A DNA stretch of 64,000 nt. It comes from Edolisoma coerulescens. Its lineage: Eukaryota; Chordata; Aves; Passeriformes; Campephagidae. The stretch is from contig VWZW01001167.1 of the NCBI GenBank assembly GCA_013397115.1, forward strand, positions 1,308,399-1,372,398. The letters run 5' to 3'. The notes beneath the pieces are model-generated. The model was not told the origin of the DNA and ran no database searches. It saw nothing but the letters and a program-made list of their open reading frames with translations. Every line of letters starts with the position of its first letter. Within the stretch, counting starts at the first letter, position 1. Positions 10,301-22,600 of the stretch are shown here, piece after piece. A program made the position numbers and the translations under genes.

Positions 10301-11612
10301 GAGCACTGGGAGAACAAAATGGACATATTCAACTACATATTTTCATTTCTTAAAAAAACAGTACAAAATTGTCTCTCTAATTTTCATTGCTGCCTCAGAT
10401 TTTCAGGGAGAACTAGAACTGTTTATATTTGAGACCTTGTCTGTCACCTTTTGGTTGGTCACGAGGATTTGGACATCAACTCCAAGTTTACAGGTGAGGA
10501 AGATTTTACTGGAAGAGCCCCAGAATTGCATAACTCCCTGTTCCCTAAAATTTATCTCCACCTTTTTTTTTCCATTCTGTCTTTGCTTTAATGAACGTTC
10601 AGATTTTTTAAGTATTGTTATTTTTCATTTGCTTATCTTTCTGTATTTTGGGGTATTTTCAAAAGAGGAAAAACTGTAGGAGTTTTGGGAGTTTTTTGTG
10701 CTTTACTGGAGAAAAGTGGTCTTTTATACTCTTGGAGGAAAGTAATTTGTGGTGTTTGAGGTATTTGAGGAAGATATCAGACATTCAAGGTGGTACATCA
10801 GGTGAGTCTCTCTAATAAGGCTAATCAGTAAGCACTGCAAAAGATCCAATTGATTAATTCAGAAAAGAACAGGCCAAGACAAAATGCTGCTGCTCTAATG
10901 CCCCTTGTACCTGCCACCAGCACGAGGAGCTGCAGGAAGAGCTCTGCACTGGGAGCTCATCCCAGGCTGTGCAGCAGGACTGCACCAAAGCATGAGGAAG
11001 GAGCAAGTTTCTTCTGCTGACTTCCAAGGGTGTGGGACCTTTGTCCAGCTGTGGAGGATTTCTAAGAAAACAGGCTAGAAATGCTTCTTATACCTCCTGC
11101 AAAGACCTGAGTCTGCTCTTTAGGGATTGTCACCTGCTGACCTGTAGGTGAATAGATGCTGCTTCAGGGCCAGAGGAAGTTCTGCTCCCTCCATCCTCCA
11201 TCCTCAGTGCCTAGAAGCATATTCCAGCTTTCCCAGGGAGACCACTGCAGTATGAATTTTAACAGGCAGGACTGAACAATGGTGAGGATGGACACAAGGC
11301 AGGGATATCTAATACCACATGTTGGAACACGCACCTTAGGAGGAAATAACACCCCTTTTCATTTGATGAAGGTTAGCAGAATAACATATGGCAAGTTTCA
11401 GTCCCCAGATATAAAGCATCAGTGCAGCAACTTTCAAATAAATACCAAAAATGAAAGAAAACCAACCAAAACTACTCCCAAACAAATACCCATCTAGCCT
11501 TCTCCAGATCAGGTGCAATTATAGCACCTGGTCCAAAATTAAACCAAACATTCAGTTAAACCAATGTCAAGTCACTTATAAATTGAACTAAAGACAATGT
11601 GCATTACTCAGA
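7366..11612. other. AT-rich non-coding sequence right of the CpG island
   Basis: More than 4 kb without a recognisable gene or mobile element. Open frames of up to 130 codons (for example 9792-10184, +) have compositions typical of translated non-coding DNA, rich in Ser, Phe, Leu and Cys, and no motifs. If the CpG island drives a transcript rightwards, its exons would have to lie here or beyond, but I cannot pick any out. Confidence 0.55.
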
Positions 11613-11757
11613 ACTTTATTATAGATATTATTACTTTATTATATTTGCTTTTATTATTATTTATTATTTTATTATTTCTTTATAATATTTATTATATTTA
11701 ATTACTTTATTATAGATATTATTAATAATAATATCACTATTTTCTTATTGTTATTTT
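11613..11757. repeat. AT-only low-complexity tract with an internal 21-bp duplication
   Basis: About 145 bp composed almost entirely of A and T, built on TTATTA-like words. A 21-bp segment at 11613-11633 (ACTTTATTATAG followed by ATATTATTA) recurs exactly at 11704-11724. It looks like an expanded and scrambled (ATT)n array. Confidence 0.8.
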
Positions 11758-14616
11758 TCTCCCTGAGGCAACAACAGGATTTGGGAAGTATTTCAAGCAG
11801 ATGTTTGAAATCCTGCTCTTTAAACTTTCACCAGTATTGTCATTTGCCTGGAAGCATCTATGCAAAAAAAAAGTTTCCATGGGAACAGTAGGTGATTCTG
11901 TCATGCCTTTAACCTCTCTAATCCCAGGGGTGGGAGATTGAACCAGAGTCTTCAACTCTGGCAATTATACTTTTACTGGTGGTTTCCAGTCCAGAGGGGA
12001 ATATATTTAACAGGGAAAAAGGTGATTCACATATATTAGTAAAGCAAGATCTACCTTGAGGTATCATTTCCTGAAAAGCACCACCCTGCTCTACCAAAAA
12101 TGGTCAAATACACACATTAGGACCCAGATTAGGAAGTCCTTTGAAAAAAAATACATACAAGAAAAAGAAAAGGAAAAAAATTATTCCTCTAGAATAAAAC
12201 TGTCTCGTGTTTCTAACCTGAACCCCTGCAATCAGTCTTCATCCTGATTAACCGATGATTAATTACTCTCAGTTAACATCGAGAAAGAACATCTGTATCC
12301 CCTCATTACTTCTGTTTTATTTAGATCTGGTCCTTTAAAGAAAGTTTCTGTTTAAGTCCACAATACTTTGAACATTTATTATGGGAACAATATCCAATGG
12401 AATAAAGGCTCATGCTCTAATTCTGCTATTTAGCAGTCAAGTGAGAAACCAGAAAGCAGAAAAAAATCGGTTTGAAGATAAATGCTTCAGTATCAGCTCC
12501 ATGTCTGATACAAGAGATATAGTATTTTTGGTTTTAATAACAGTGAGGAGATCAAATGTGTTATTAAACCTCAGTCACTGATATTTTCTATAGAAATCTT
12601 GAAAGAAAACAAGGTAAAAATGGGTAAACAAAGAATTTCATCATTAATTTGGAAATTCCTTTATTATAATACACATTTATTTTAAAATACTCTGACAAAG
12701 AAAAAGCTTCAATAGGATGAAGAAAGTCTTGTGTCTTTTTAAAACAGTATGTTAAAACAAAAGACGTTCTTCGAAAAATCTCTGTAAAAAACCCCATGTC
12801 ACTAAATAACATAACAAAAAAATCTTTTTCAATGGCAAAGCCATAATGAGCATTTGGAAATTATACTCTCTTTCAATCTCAGTAGCACTTGCAAATCATG
12901 CTCTGTGCTCTCTGGCTAATATTGGAAAGTCCAAGTTGCTTATTATTTTCTTTCCTCTAAAAGGATGCTAAATACGTATCCTCTGAGCTGAAAGGAGCCA
13001 ATCATACTGTGTTTAGTCAGTCCTGAATGAAAGGACAGCTCAGAAGTGTGGAAAGATGCATATTTCAAAACAGTGGGTGGAAAAAAGAGACATTTCAAGT
13101 GGATCACAGTCTTTTTTTTGTTCTTCCTACGTCATTAGTGGTTATTAGGTCAATAATTTTGGTCATTTAAATACTAAAACATGTGTATTTTGCCTCTGCG
13201 CAGACTTTTCTATGGAACCCATATTATTTTGTACCCAATTATTCCCAGATATCTTGCAGTAAAGTGCCCTGCCAGGAAATACACATTAAGAGGTGCTAGA
13301 AAAATAATTACTGAGGCCCAGACACAAAAGGCCTCCCAGAGCATAGAGACCTCAGGTAGAGTGCTTTGATTACAAAAGATGACACAAATAAAGTAGACCA
13401 AAAGTAGGTCAATTTTAGCTCAAGAAACACAGAACAATTTATGACTCCAGCTCAGTCAGGTCTAGTGGGGACTTTGGAAATAATCAGATCTGAGTGAAAT
13501 CTTGACTCATGGTCCAAAGAATTGTTTGGACATGAAGGTTGAGTTTAGTTTAATGGTATTTCTCCTGCATTATCTTTAGCTGTATTACAACCCTGCTTCA
13601 TCAGTGTGCCCTCCTTCCTTGGGTGACTTTATTCAGCTTGTTAGAGGATCAGTGTGCTCAGGGGCATGGGCACCTACTAGGGAACAAGGCTTTTGGGAAA
13701 AACATCCCAGATTCTGTCCGAGCTTAAGATCTAGCATCAACAAGGCCTGTACCTATGTATACAAATGGGCACATATATGCATGTATCAATATAGATATAG
13801 ATATATAGATACATAGATGCACATATTTAATCCCAAATTGAAGATACACAAATCAGGAACTTAATTGTGAAAAATGAAGTAAAAAAAAAGGTAACTGTAT
13901 GCAAGGCAAGCTCACCCAGCTGGTGTGTCTCTACTACCAGGGCACCTTTTAGTTGCCATCATGTTACTTTATGGCACAGAAAGGTTTCTACTGAGCCCCT
14001 GGTCACCTGGCATATTTCTGGCATATTTCTGGCATGTCAGGATTCCCTCCTGTGGCTTCAAAACACCCACATTCTGGGCGTGGTTGGAGTTATTTTGCAT
14101 CCCACCATATGTATCAGAGCTGTTGGAGCACTAAGCTACAACCTTCTTTGAATCTTGCCAAAGTAAATGCACCATGATATTCCACAGGGGTCCTGGAGGC
14201 TGGGAGTATTCCTATGGACACAAAGTTTCTTGGAAGAAGTGGCATAATTCTCATCATTTGGGAGCTGGAAAATAAAATGTTGCTCTCTCCTATTGTTTCA
14301 AGGAGCAGATTTTGTAGCTCTCAAATCAGAAAGAGGCAAAACTAGAGTCCAGAAATTCCCTTCCTTTTCTTGATCTTATTTTGCATTGAGTAAGTACATA
14401 TCATTTGGACACAGAATGCACAAATTTTCTGGGAGTGCTCATTTGTTATAGTTCCCATAAAAGTTTCCAACAGAGAAAGTCATGAGCAGTAGCAAATAAA
14501 TACCAAAGTAATGCACTTTGGCTCCTTTCGTGATCAAAGAATAACGTGAAGACAAAACTTCGTCCAAGAGCAATAATCATGATGATACACTCTGAATAGC
14601 AAGTTTGCTAGAACTA
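11758..14616. other. Non-coding sequence with small tandem repeats
   Basis: No gene recognised. It holds a short GATA/TATAGA-type microsatellite at 13785-13822 and an 11-bp tandem duplication (GGCATATTTCT twice, 14009-14030, plus a partial third copy). The remainder is AT-rich with frequent stop codons. Confidence 0.55.
13785..13822. repeat. GATA-type microsatellite, imperfect
   Basis: Interrupted GATA/TATAGA units such as ATAGATATAGATATATAGAT. Short, with several substitutions. Confidence 0.75.
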
Positions 14617-14695
14617 GCCTCTCCTTTGAGGAAAGACTGAGGGCTGGGGTTGTTCAGGCTGGAGAAGAGAAGACTTTATTGCAGCCTGCTGTAAT
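14617..14695 (+). mobile_element. Short CR1 LINE fragment
   Basis: The plus strand reads CCTCTCCTTTGAGGAAAGAC, then GGGCTGGGGTTGTTCAGGCT and GGAGAAGAGAAGAC. This is the well-known CR1 segment encoding the '...LGLFSLEKRRL' part near the end of the reverse-transcriptase reading frame. A deletion follows AAGAC relative to the usual element, and similarity fades near 14695. Neither CR1 end is present, so this is an internal scrap. Confidence 0.8.
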
Positions 14696-17600
14696 AACTA
14701 ACAATCCTGGTGTGTCTTATTTTTCCCTCTGACTATGTATCCTTGCACAAACAATCTTAAAATATGATTAGTTAAGAACAACAATCTTATTAGTCTCTAT
14801 TAATGATATTACTTGTCTCTATTCTTTGTCACTGATTTTATTAAATCTTTGTGGAAAAGCATCGGTAATTGTGAGCCCTCTGACTCAAACAGTCTGGGAA
14901 AATGGTTCTCACACTGTCTTGCATTTGTACCATCTTTATAATGGGAAAAAGCATAATAAGAGGAAAAATCTGAAAGGCTAGGGAAGGATAAGGAAATTTT
15001 TTTTGGTGTCCAGCCCATTACTACATTGAAATCCAGCCACTGAATTCAGTGACCTTCTGCATGGGCTGATTTTCAGTCCTATCTTGATGGCCAATATGAG
15101 CACTTGTTGGAAGGAAAATTGCAAGACTGGTGGTCATTCAGCCTAAGGAAGATTCAAATAGGCTCCCCTAAATTATGTTGACAATCACTTTGATCAATAC
15201 CAGGATCAAGAAAATAAATTTTTAATCCTCATTCCTTTTCTCTTTCCCCAACTGAATTTGCCAACAATAAATTGACTCATCTTGGGAATGGACTTTGTGT
15301 TCAAACCCGGGAAATGGTGCTCTTTAAGTCCACAGTTGCAGTCAGGTGTCTGTGTCTACAGTGAGTGGCACAGCAGGAGCTGGCAATTTTTCTCAAAATT
15401 GTGGGAGTATTTTGAAAACAAGCTTTATTCCTTCCTTTTGAGAAACAGCAGTCAACATATAATGGAATGTTTATGAATGTTGTTTTAAACTTAAGGTGGG
15501 TTTATTAAATCATTTTAGCTGAGAAGAGGTTTTGTTATTTTCTGTGTATGGAGGTTGACAATTTCTGTCACTTATGTTTGCATCTCATACACAATTCCAA
15601 GTGATATGAATACTCTGAACTACACTGCAAACTGCAACCATTTCTGTGTGAACATGGGAATACATTTTCAAAGAAATGGGCAGGAGATTGACGTGACACA
15701 CAGAAGTGAATAAAACTTTACAGCTCAACCTTGGCATTCAAAGCCACTTGCTTTACTCTTCATTTTCTGCTGTAGAAATATGAAATGCAAACACAATACA
15801 AGTAAACTAGGCTAAGAAGTGAAGTTTGCTGCAATTTTGAACATATCAGTCAAGGGGTCAGGTTACCTGAGGAATGTCTTTCTCTGTTTTTCCATTTGGA
15901 CCAAGAGGCTGGTGTATCTTTAGAGAAGCAGCACGCAATAGAAAATCCACATATAACTTCCAAACCATTGCAATATTGTATTATAGCTAGTAGTTTCCAA
16001 AAGTTACTCATATATGAGTTCAAAATGCGTTCTTGCATCCCAACTGCACTCTTGGCAGACATTTATCTGCATAGGCACTTGCTTCTCATGAAAAATGTAT
16101 GATCTGTATTGTGAGAATAAATGAAGAGAAGCGAAGCATAGAAGTTCCATTTTCAGCTAGTTGCTGTCTGTCAGACAGCACACTATTTCAGCTCTCAATT
16201 GTTCTCTGGTCTCTGTCAGCAATAATATTCATTTTTTTCAAACATCCTTAAGTTCACTGTGCACATTCAACCTGCCTGAGATGAACATGATAAGGGCCTT
16301 GCACGCAAAAGTTTTGCTAAAGTCAACATGACTTTGTGCAACGAAGGAGGCAGCACTGAGTGACACTATTGTATCTTCTTGAATGTAGTGGGGATTAAAC
16401 TGGGCCAGGTGACACGGTAGCTTTTCCAACCTGCCTATCCAGCTCCTCTCTGGGTGCTGCCACCCTAACACTGTCACGGCTCGACAGAAGGTCTGTCAGC
16501 TCCAGAGCTGTGCAGGTCAGAGTCAGCGAAGCAAAACAAACCAAAACCATTGCCAGTCCGCTTTAGACAGCCTCCTACAGGAACAATCATCCCAGAGGAG
16601 AAGCAGAAATCACGGATGTGAACCACTTCTGCCTTCCAGCTTCCACATGTGAGCCCAGGTCCACAGTTTGTTAGGAGATAAGTGCACAACATGGACTTCA
16701 AGCTTGTGGATGAGAAAGCATAATGCCTCACTACAGGATAATTTTATCTCCAATTCGCTTATTTTCTTCTTCTTCTCTTCACTAGGACAGGGGATTCCTT
16801 TCCACTCAGAATTCTGTTTTTTTAAACTTCTCTTTATTTAGTTTGTAGTAGTAACAAGAACCTTGGAAAACTAGAGGTGAAACACTGCAACATCCCGGAA
16901 TATGTAAAGTGCTCCCTGTTAAAACAGATATTGAGTAATGGGTGTAAAGACGTAAATCTACATAAATCATAGGTGAAACCTCACCCATTTCCTCTGTTTT
17001 CCATTCCACCACACTGGTGGTTTTGTGGCCCTGACATTCACCTGGGATCACCTTGTGTCAGTGTAAAGCAGGTGGTGTTTGTACGCTTTACAATATGAGC
17101 ATACTCATGGTACCACCAGACATCTTAACGTCCACACCATGAAGTCGTGCCTCTGTGGTGTAGGAAAGGACAACGTGTCAGGATGTGGCCAGTGACTGGC
17201 AAGGAGGGACTCCAGGGGATGCAGAGAGAGCCCTCTCATCAGTCAGAAACCTTTCTTTACCCTCAGCCCACACAGTTATTTCTTTTAATACCTTGTATTG
17301 TTTGAAGGATAAATAGTTTCATATGCCAGGTATTATGTTCACAGACCTGAACAGCCCTTTGTTTAAAAAGAGAATCCAGGCACCCTGCCCCAACCTTTAA
17401 TTGCTGCTGAAAGAAGGGAGTGCATTTTCATCTCTTCCCCCTTTCAGAGAAAAAAGAAAGACCTCAAGTTTTTTTGAGAATTATGTCCTGCTGTCTTCAG
17501 AATGCCCTGCAACTTTGGGGAATAGTTACTTTGCATGCAGTTTTCACACTATATTCCTAAGAAATTGTTTTGGTGCTATGTAGTAGGTTGAGCAGAAACT

Positions 17601-18354
17601 CTATTTTCATTAAGACAGTCTTGATTTTCAAATGTTTTAACATAAAGAGTTCAACATAATGACATTTCCCCTAGTATGTTCAACAAATAGTTATTCAGAC
17701 AAAAAAAAAAATTCTTCAAAAAGAAAATATCATGCTCTTGCTTTAAAATCTCTCTGTAGCTCCCAAACGAAATATTCTTCACTGAAAGGAGAGAAATTAC
17801 AAGATTGCTGAGTTATAGGACCTGTGTTATGCAAGGCCTTCTGAGTGCTCCGAAGTTCCTAATACTTTATAAAACAAGAATAGTCCTGGGTTTTTTTCTG
17901 TTTATTCATCCTACTTCATTTCAATTTCCACATTTAGTCTTGCAAGTAGTTAGATTTTTCATGTGCCTGCAGAAACCTGATCAACATCCTGCTGCAAGAC
18001 ACGCATAAAAATCTGTCATCATTATTACCAACCCTTATAAAGTTACTCAGTCTACTTTGTATATGGCTCATGACATGCTAAAAATTCAAGAAAAATCTCC
18101 CAATGAAGCTCTAATGCTGCTTTACCTGATAAACAAATTGTACAATAAATCCTCACCTATAAGGCTTTATGTTTCATCCTCTGGGTACTTTGTAAAAAAT
18201 GTTGCTCATGGAGTATTAATGAAATTCTTATCTGTGAATTATTAACCCAGTGATGTTGGGCAAGTATATAATTTTTTAGTTGTGTTTCTCTTGTTGAACT
18301 ATATATTGAAATATATCAGTCAAAGCATATATTAAAAACAACAACAATGTGGCA

Positions 18355-18398
18355 TGACACAGAAATAATCTGTGTCTGTTGTGACACAGAAATAATCT
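18355..18398. repeat. 17-bp direct repeat with an internal hairpin
   Basis: TGACACAGAAATAATCT occurs at 18355-18371 and again at 18382-18398, a period of 27 bp. The first copy also forms an 8-bp inverted repeat (GACACAGA at 18356-18363 with TCTGTGTC at 18369-18376, loop of 5). It looks like a small local duplication. Confidence 0.8.
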
Positions 18399-18531
18399 AA
18401 ACTTTTCTGGAAAGATCTAATTTCCCAGGACATCTTTAGGAAGAAACATTCAATTTATCTAAGGGTATGAATATGAGGCACGTGTTAGACTTCTGCTCAT
18501 AAAATTTTACTTGGGATGAAACGGTCTCGAT

Positions 18532-18579
18532 TGTTCAGAAACAAATTTAATTTTCATAAATGAAAGTTGTTTCTGAACA
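18532..18579. repeat. Perfect 13-bp inverted repeat forming a hairpin
   Basis: TGTTCAGAAACAA (18532-18544) pairs without mismatch to TTGTTTCTGAACA (18567-18579) across a 22-nt loop. The loop itself contains a second 6-bp pairing (TTTCAT with ATGAAA). The folded form is about 48 nt, shorter than a usual animal pre-miRNA. Whether it is transcribed is unknown. Confidence 0.85.
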
Positions 18580-18894
18580 TTACCACACTGGGGTCCAATG
18601 CAAGTTGTTCTGTGTGCTTTAAATTTAAATTGTTAGGTAAATCATTTAGTTTTCTTGTCTGTTTCTGTGGAAACAAAGTATTAATGGAATAACACTGATT
18701 TACTTGCTTCATGATTAAATAAAGTGGTAGAAATAAAGAGAGAAACAGTTCTCTCTGATTTAGTCTTTTCTGAGATTAACTGACAACAATGAAGAAAAGA
18801 GTGGAGTCTCCCAGTTAATTGCATCCATTTTTGCTTTCAAATTTTTTTCTTTCCGTTGCAAAGCTTGCACTGACCACAAAATCTAGAATCTAGT

Positions 18895-19686
18895 CCTTGG
18901 TGAAGAGCATGGTGAGGCATCTGTCACCCTGCAGCCCATGGAGGTCCATGGGGATGCAGAGAACCACCTGCAGCCTGTGGGAGACCCCACACCAGAGCAA
19001 CTGGATGTTGCCTAAAGGAGACTGTGACCCTGGACAGAATCCGTGCTGGAGCAGGCTTCTGGCAGGACCTGTGGCTCCATGGAGAGAGGAGCCCATGCTG
19101 AAACAGGTTTGCTGGCAGGACTTGTAATCCCACAGGGAAAATGTCCTGAAGCAGCCTGTTCCTGAAGGACTGCACTGCAAGGAAGGGAAACAAGCTGGAG
19201 AAGTCACTGAAGAACTGTATCCCATGGGAAGGACTCATGTTGGAGAAGTCCACGGAGGGATCCCACACTGGAGCAGGGGAAGGTTGTGAGGAGTCCTCCC
19301 CCTGGGCAGGAAGGAGAGGCAGAGACAATGTGCCATGAACTGACTGCAGCCCCCCATCCCCATCCCCAGCATGCCACTGGGAAGAGGACGCAGAGAAAAA
19401 GGGGGATGAAGTTGAGCCTGGGAAGAAAGGAGGGGCAGGGAGAAGGTGATTTATGATTTACTTTTTAATTCTCATTCTTCCTACCGTGATTTGATTTGTA
19501 ACAAATTTAGTTTCCCCAAGTCGACTCTGTTTTGCCCGTGATAATAATTCCTGAGTGATCTCTACCTGTCCTTATCTCTACCCACAAGCCTTTTGTTATT
19601 TTTTCTCTCCCTTGTCCAGATGTGGAAGGGACTGATAAAACGGCTTTGATGGGCACCTGGCATCCAGCCAGGTTCAACCCACCACA
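18895..19686 (+). mobile_element. ERVL-type LTR
   Basis: The 3' half follows, block by block, an LTR widespread in bird genomes: GATTTGATTTGTAACAAATT, TTTCCCCAAGTCGACTCTG, TTTTGCCCGTGATAATAATT, GAGTGATCTCTACCTGTCC, ACAAGCCTTTTGTTATTTTT, then GGGCACCTGGCATCCAGCC and the end CAACCCACCACA at 19686. The 5' half holds degenerate repeats of about 50 bp built on 'catgctg(g/a)agcaggtttgctggcaggacttgt', again characteristic of that element. No primer-binding site or coding region follows, so this appears to be a solo LTR. I could not find a matching target duplication for the 3' flank (GTATG), so the 5' end is approximate and may be truncated. Frames of 111-134 codons on the minus strand are readings through the repeat and not genes. 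The ERVL assignment is from recall of the avian LTR family. Confidence 0.8.
19041..19139 (+). repeat. Degenerate ~50-bp internal repeats of the ERVL LTR
   Basis: The segments at 19041-19090 and 19091-19139 align over most of their length, sharing GCTG-AGCAGG-TT-CTGGCAGGAC. A third, weaker copy begins near 19142 (CTGAAGCAGCCTGTTCCTGAAGGACTGCA). The internal periodicity explains the long stop-free frames across the LTR. Confidence 0.65.
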
Positions 19687-22600
19687 GTATGTTGAGACTT
19701 GATGTGGTTTCAACTAAACAATAAAAAGAAGAAAAAAAATCTTCTTGGCATAGTTGCAAACCATGAAAATCTTCACAATGTATTGTATTCTTCAGTATGG
19801 ACTCAGGAGCAGTCCAGTGACTCGTTGTGTTGGCAGCTGTTGGAAGGTGAAGATTGTTTGTTCTCTCTGCGAATAAAAGAAAATCGTGAAGAGTTCCGTG
19901 AAGGTATTTTCTTCTGAACAAATTCTGTCCATTTTACTATCATCCCATAGAGATGATTTACAGTGCAGTAGCCTTTGTATCTGCTCTCCAGATGGGAAAG
20001 TCAGAAGCATTACTCCCACATTATTAGTAGCAAACAAGTAGGAGAAGGCTTACTAGGCTTTACCTCTATTCAATATCCAGAAATGTGGATAGTTGAATAA
20101 CTCTGGGCTGGAAATGCATCTAGAAACACTACTGTTGAGTAATTTTACTAAGTCAGCTATTTTGGAGGTAAAGGAAATTGAAAATGTTTAATGGAAATGT
20201 TTCAAATCATCAAAAATTGTTTTTATCTAGTTCTTATAAAAAATGGGTTTTATCTATCTTTTCTCTAGTTGCATTAAAAGTATTATTTTAATGTAATTTT
20301 GCATAATGTTAGGTTTTGAGGTGTATGATCTCCTCTACACAAACGTCTCTATAGATATTATTATTCTGTTTGAAGGGCTATCTAGAATATTTTAAATTTA
20401 TATGTTATATTTGTAAATTAATTTTGTGACATTTAAGGTTGAACAGCACATACTCCATGTTAAATTTAATTTGTAGTAATGTCACACATAGTATTGCCTC
20501 TCATGAAAAATAGTAATAAAGTCCATTTGAGACAGTTTGTATTTACTCTGCAGAAATTACTAATGACATACAGGGTAATGACAGGGAATGTCATTCAGAA
20601 ATATATTCTGGGCAATTTTTTGATATTTTGCTGAATGATATGCATGATGACCCAAATGGGTTTATTATCTCATACTAGGTTACAGTTGTACCATCCAATA
20701 CTAATTTGGCTGGTTCATTAATGACAGCTGAAGTCAAGAAAGTAATTCTGATGTAACTGTGTGGTGACCAGGCAGAAAGAAAGCATTTTTGAAACACTTC
20801 AGAACTTTTAAAATACTATCTGTATCTTTTAGGCCTCAGTAAAATGCCTATGAGTATAACCCTCAGAAAGAATAAACCTGTCTATCAGTTATTGAAAAAC
20901 AATTTATTCATTTTGTTGAGATTATCAACAAATCACTTCTGTACAATACAGTAAGGGCAAATACGAAACTTAAAAGGTTTCCAGTGTTTACCTTGCCAGG
21001 CATATGTGGTTGTGACATTATCAGATTTTAACTTGGTTATTAGAATTACAGAAAAGAGAGCCAGTGGTTAACTAATCTAAAAAAAAAAATCATAGAGATT
21101 TCTCAGCAAAAATTTGAGATAACAATCCCAATTTTAAAAGACCAAATCAAATATTTATTTGTAAGGTTTTAGTTGCCATAGACCTAACACATTATTTTTA
21201 AATACTGACTTAAGCAATGAAAACTTTAAAATGAAATCTCAAAATGTTTGTGTCAGAAAAGAGATATACTAACTTCTCTGACATTATTTTGCTCCCTCTC
21301 TGTAGCATATTTTTTTTAACATTGTTTGGGAATTTCTTAAATGTTCATGAATACTTCTTATCATCCAGAAGCATACTTTCTGGTGAATAAAGTTACTGAA
21401 TAAAATAAACCAGCTAAATAGAAGACCTCTTCCCATACTGATCAGAATTTTGCTCTTCTGAGTTTCAGGAGCCATGACTTCGAGACAGAAACCGATTCTA
21501 AATCTACTAAAAGTGTAATATATACCTCTCTCCCAAGTTGTTTATATTTACAGTGCATACATCAACATTTTTCCGAGGTGAAATCTGCTGAACAGTATTG
21601 TTTTGATGATGACTTTATTTGAACATTAATCACTTGATGTTTCCGTGGCAGCAAAATGATGGTGAATCTCTAAACCATGTTGTTCAAAAACCCCACGCCT
21701 GTGAAAATAAATTATTCATACTCAGAGATATCTCAGGCTATCTCTAACTAGTTCTGTCAGAGTTTTCACCTTTTTTCCCCTCTGTTTTTACTCAGATGTG
21801 GTTTTACAAACTTTCTTGGTTCCTGAGTTTTGACAGGCTGATAGACACTTACACAGTAATCAGTGCAAGTTTTACAGAGTCCTCTCAGAATCCTGGTGCT
21901 TGCCTATACCATTACCATCAATTTTGCTCTAGAGATATGACATTATCAGGAGGTTGTTGGAGTCATTAGTCATCTACCACGATTTCACTGGACTTCCAGG
22001 AAGTCACATAATGAAAAACCTCTGATTTTTAACATTTTTAAAATTACCTTAAGATTTTGAAATAAACTAAGTGCTTGAATTTTTTAAGGCATTTTTAACA
22101 GCCATTGTTTTTAAAAACAAAGTGCTAGCATATAAAATAAGAAAGAGACTTAAAGCAGAGAAATCACAGTAAAATCATAAATAATGAACTAGGCTGTCCT
22201 CCACAGGCTATTTAGATAATGTGAGGTATGGACACTCAGTGGTGCTGCCTGTAATTGCTTTGCTAGTCATCGAGGAAAACAGAAGGATTTCCTGTCATAA
22301 ATGTGCTGCTGAAGCAAAAACAAGCAAATAGCACTAAAAGTTAGAACAATCCTTCACAATCAAACGTTAAATAAATTTATCTCCAGGTCAGGACAACTTA
22401 AAACACGTGCGATTGCAACATGGAGGAGAATGAAGCCTGGGGTGGTTAATATGTCTTTGATGTGAAAACTGTTTCGCTGCAGTGTGAATGCTAAAGTAAG
22501 ATGAAACAAGAAAAATTTATCCTCTTGAGCAAAGGTCTGAGATCACAAAACACTAGTAGAATGAAAACAGATTTTGAGGCTGAAGCTTGGGAGTTTAAAG

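Larger units (their letters stand above)
14696..18894. other. AT-rich non-coding sequence
   Basis: About 4.2 kb with no gene or large repeat recognised. It holds a small direct and inverted repeat cluster at 18355-18398 and a strong hairpin at 18532-18579, listed separately. Open frames reach only 85 codons. Confidence 0.55.

Noticed and set aside
18890..19328. Minus-strand frames of 111 and 134 codons near 19 kb
   Set aside because: They lie wholly within the ERVL-type LTR on the strand opposite to its orientation and reflect its internal repeats.
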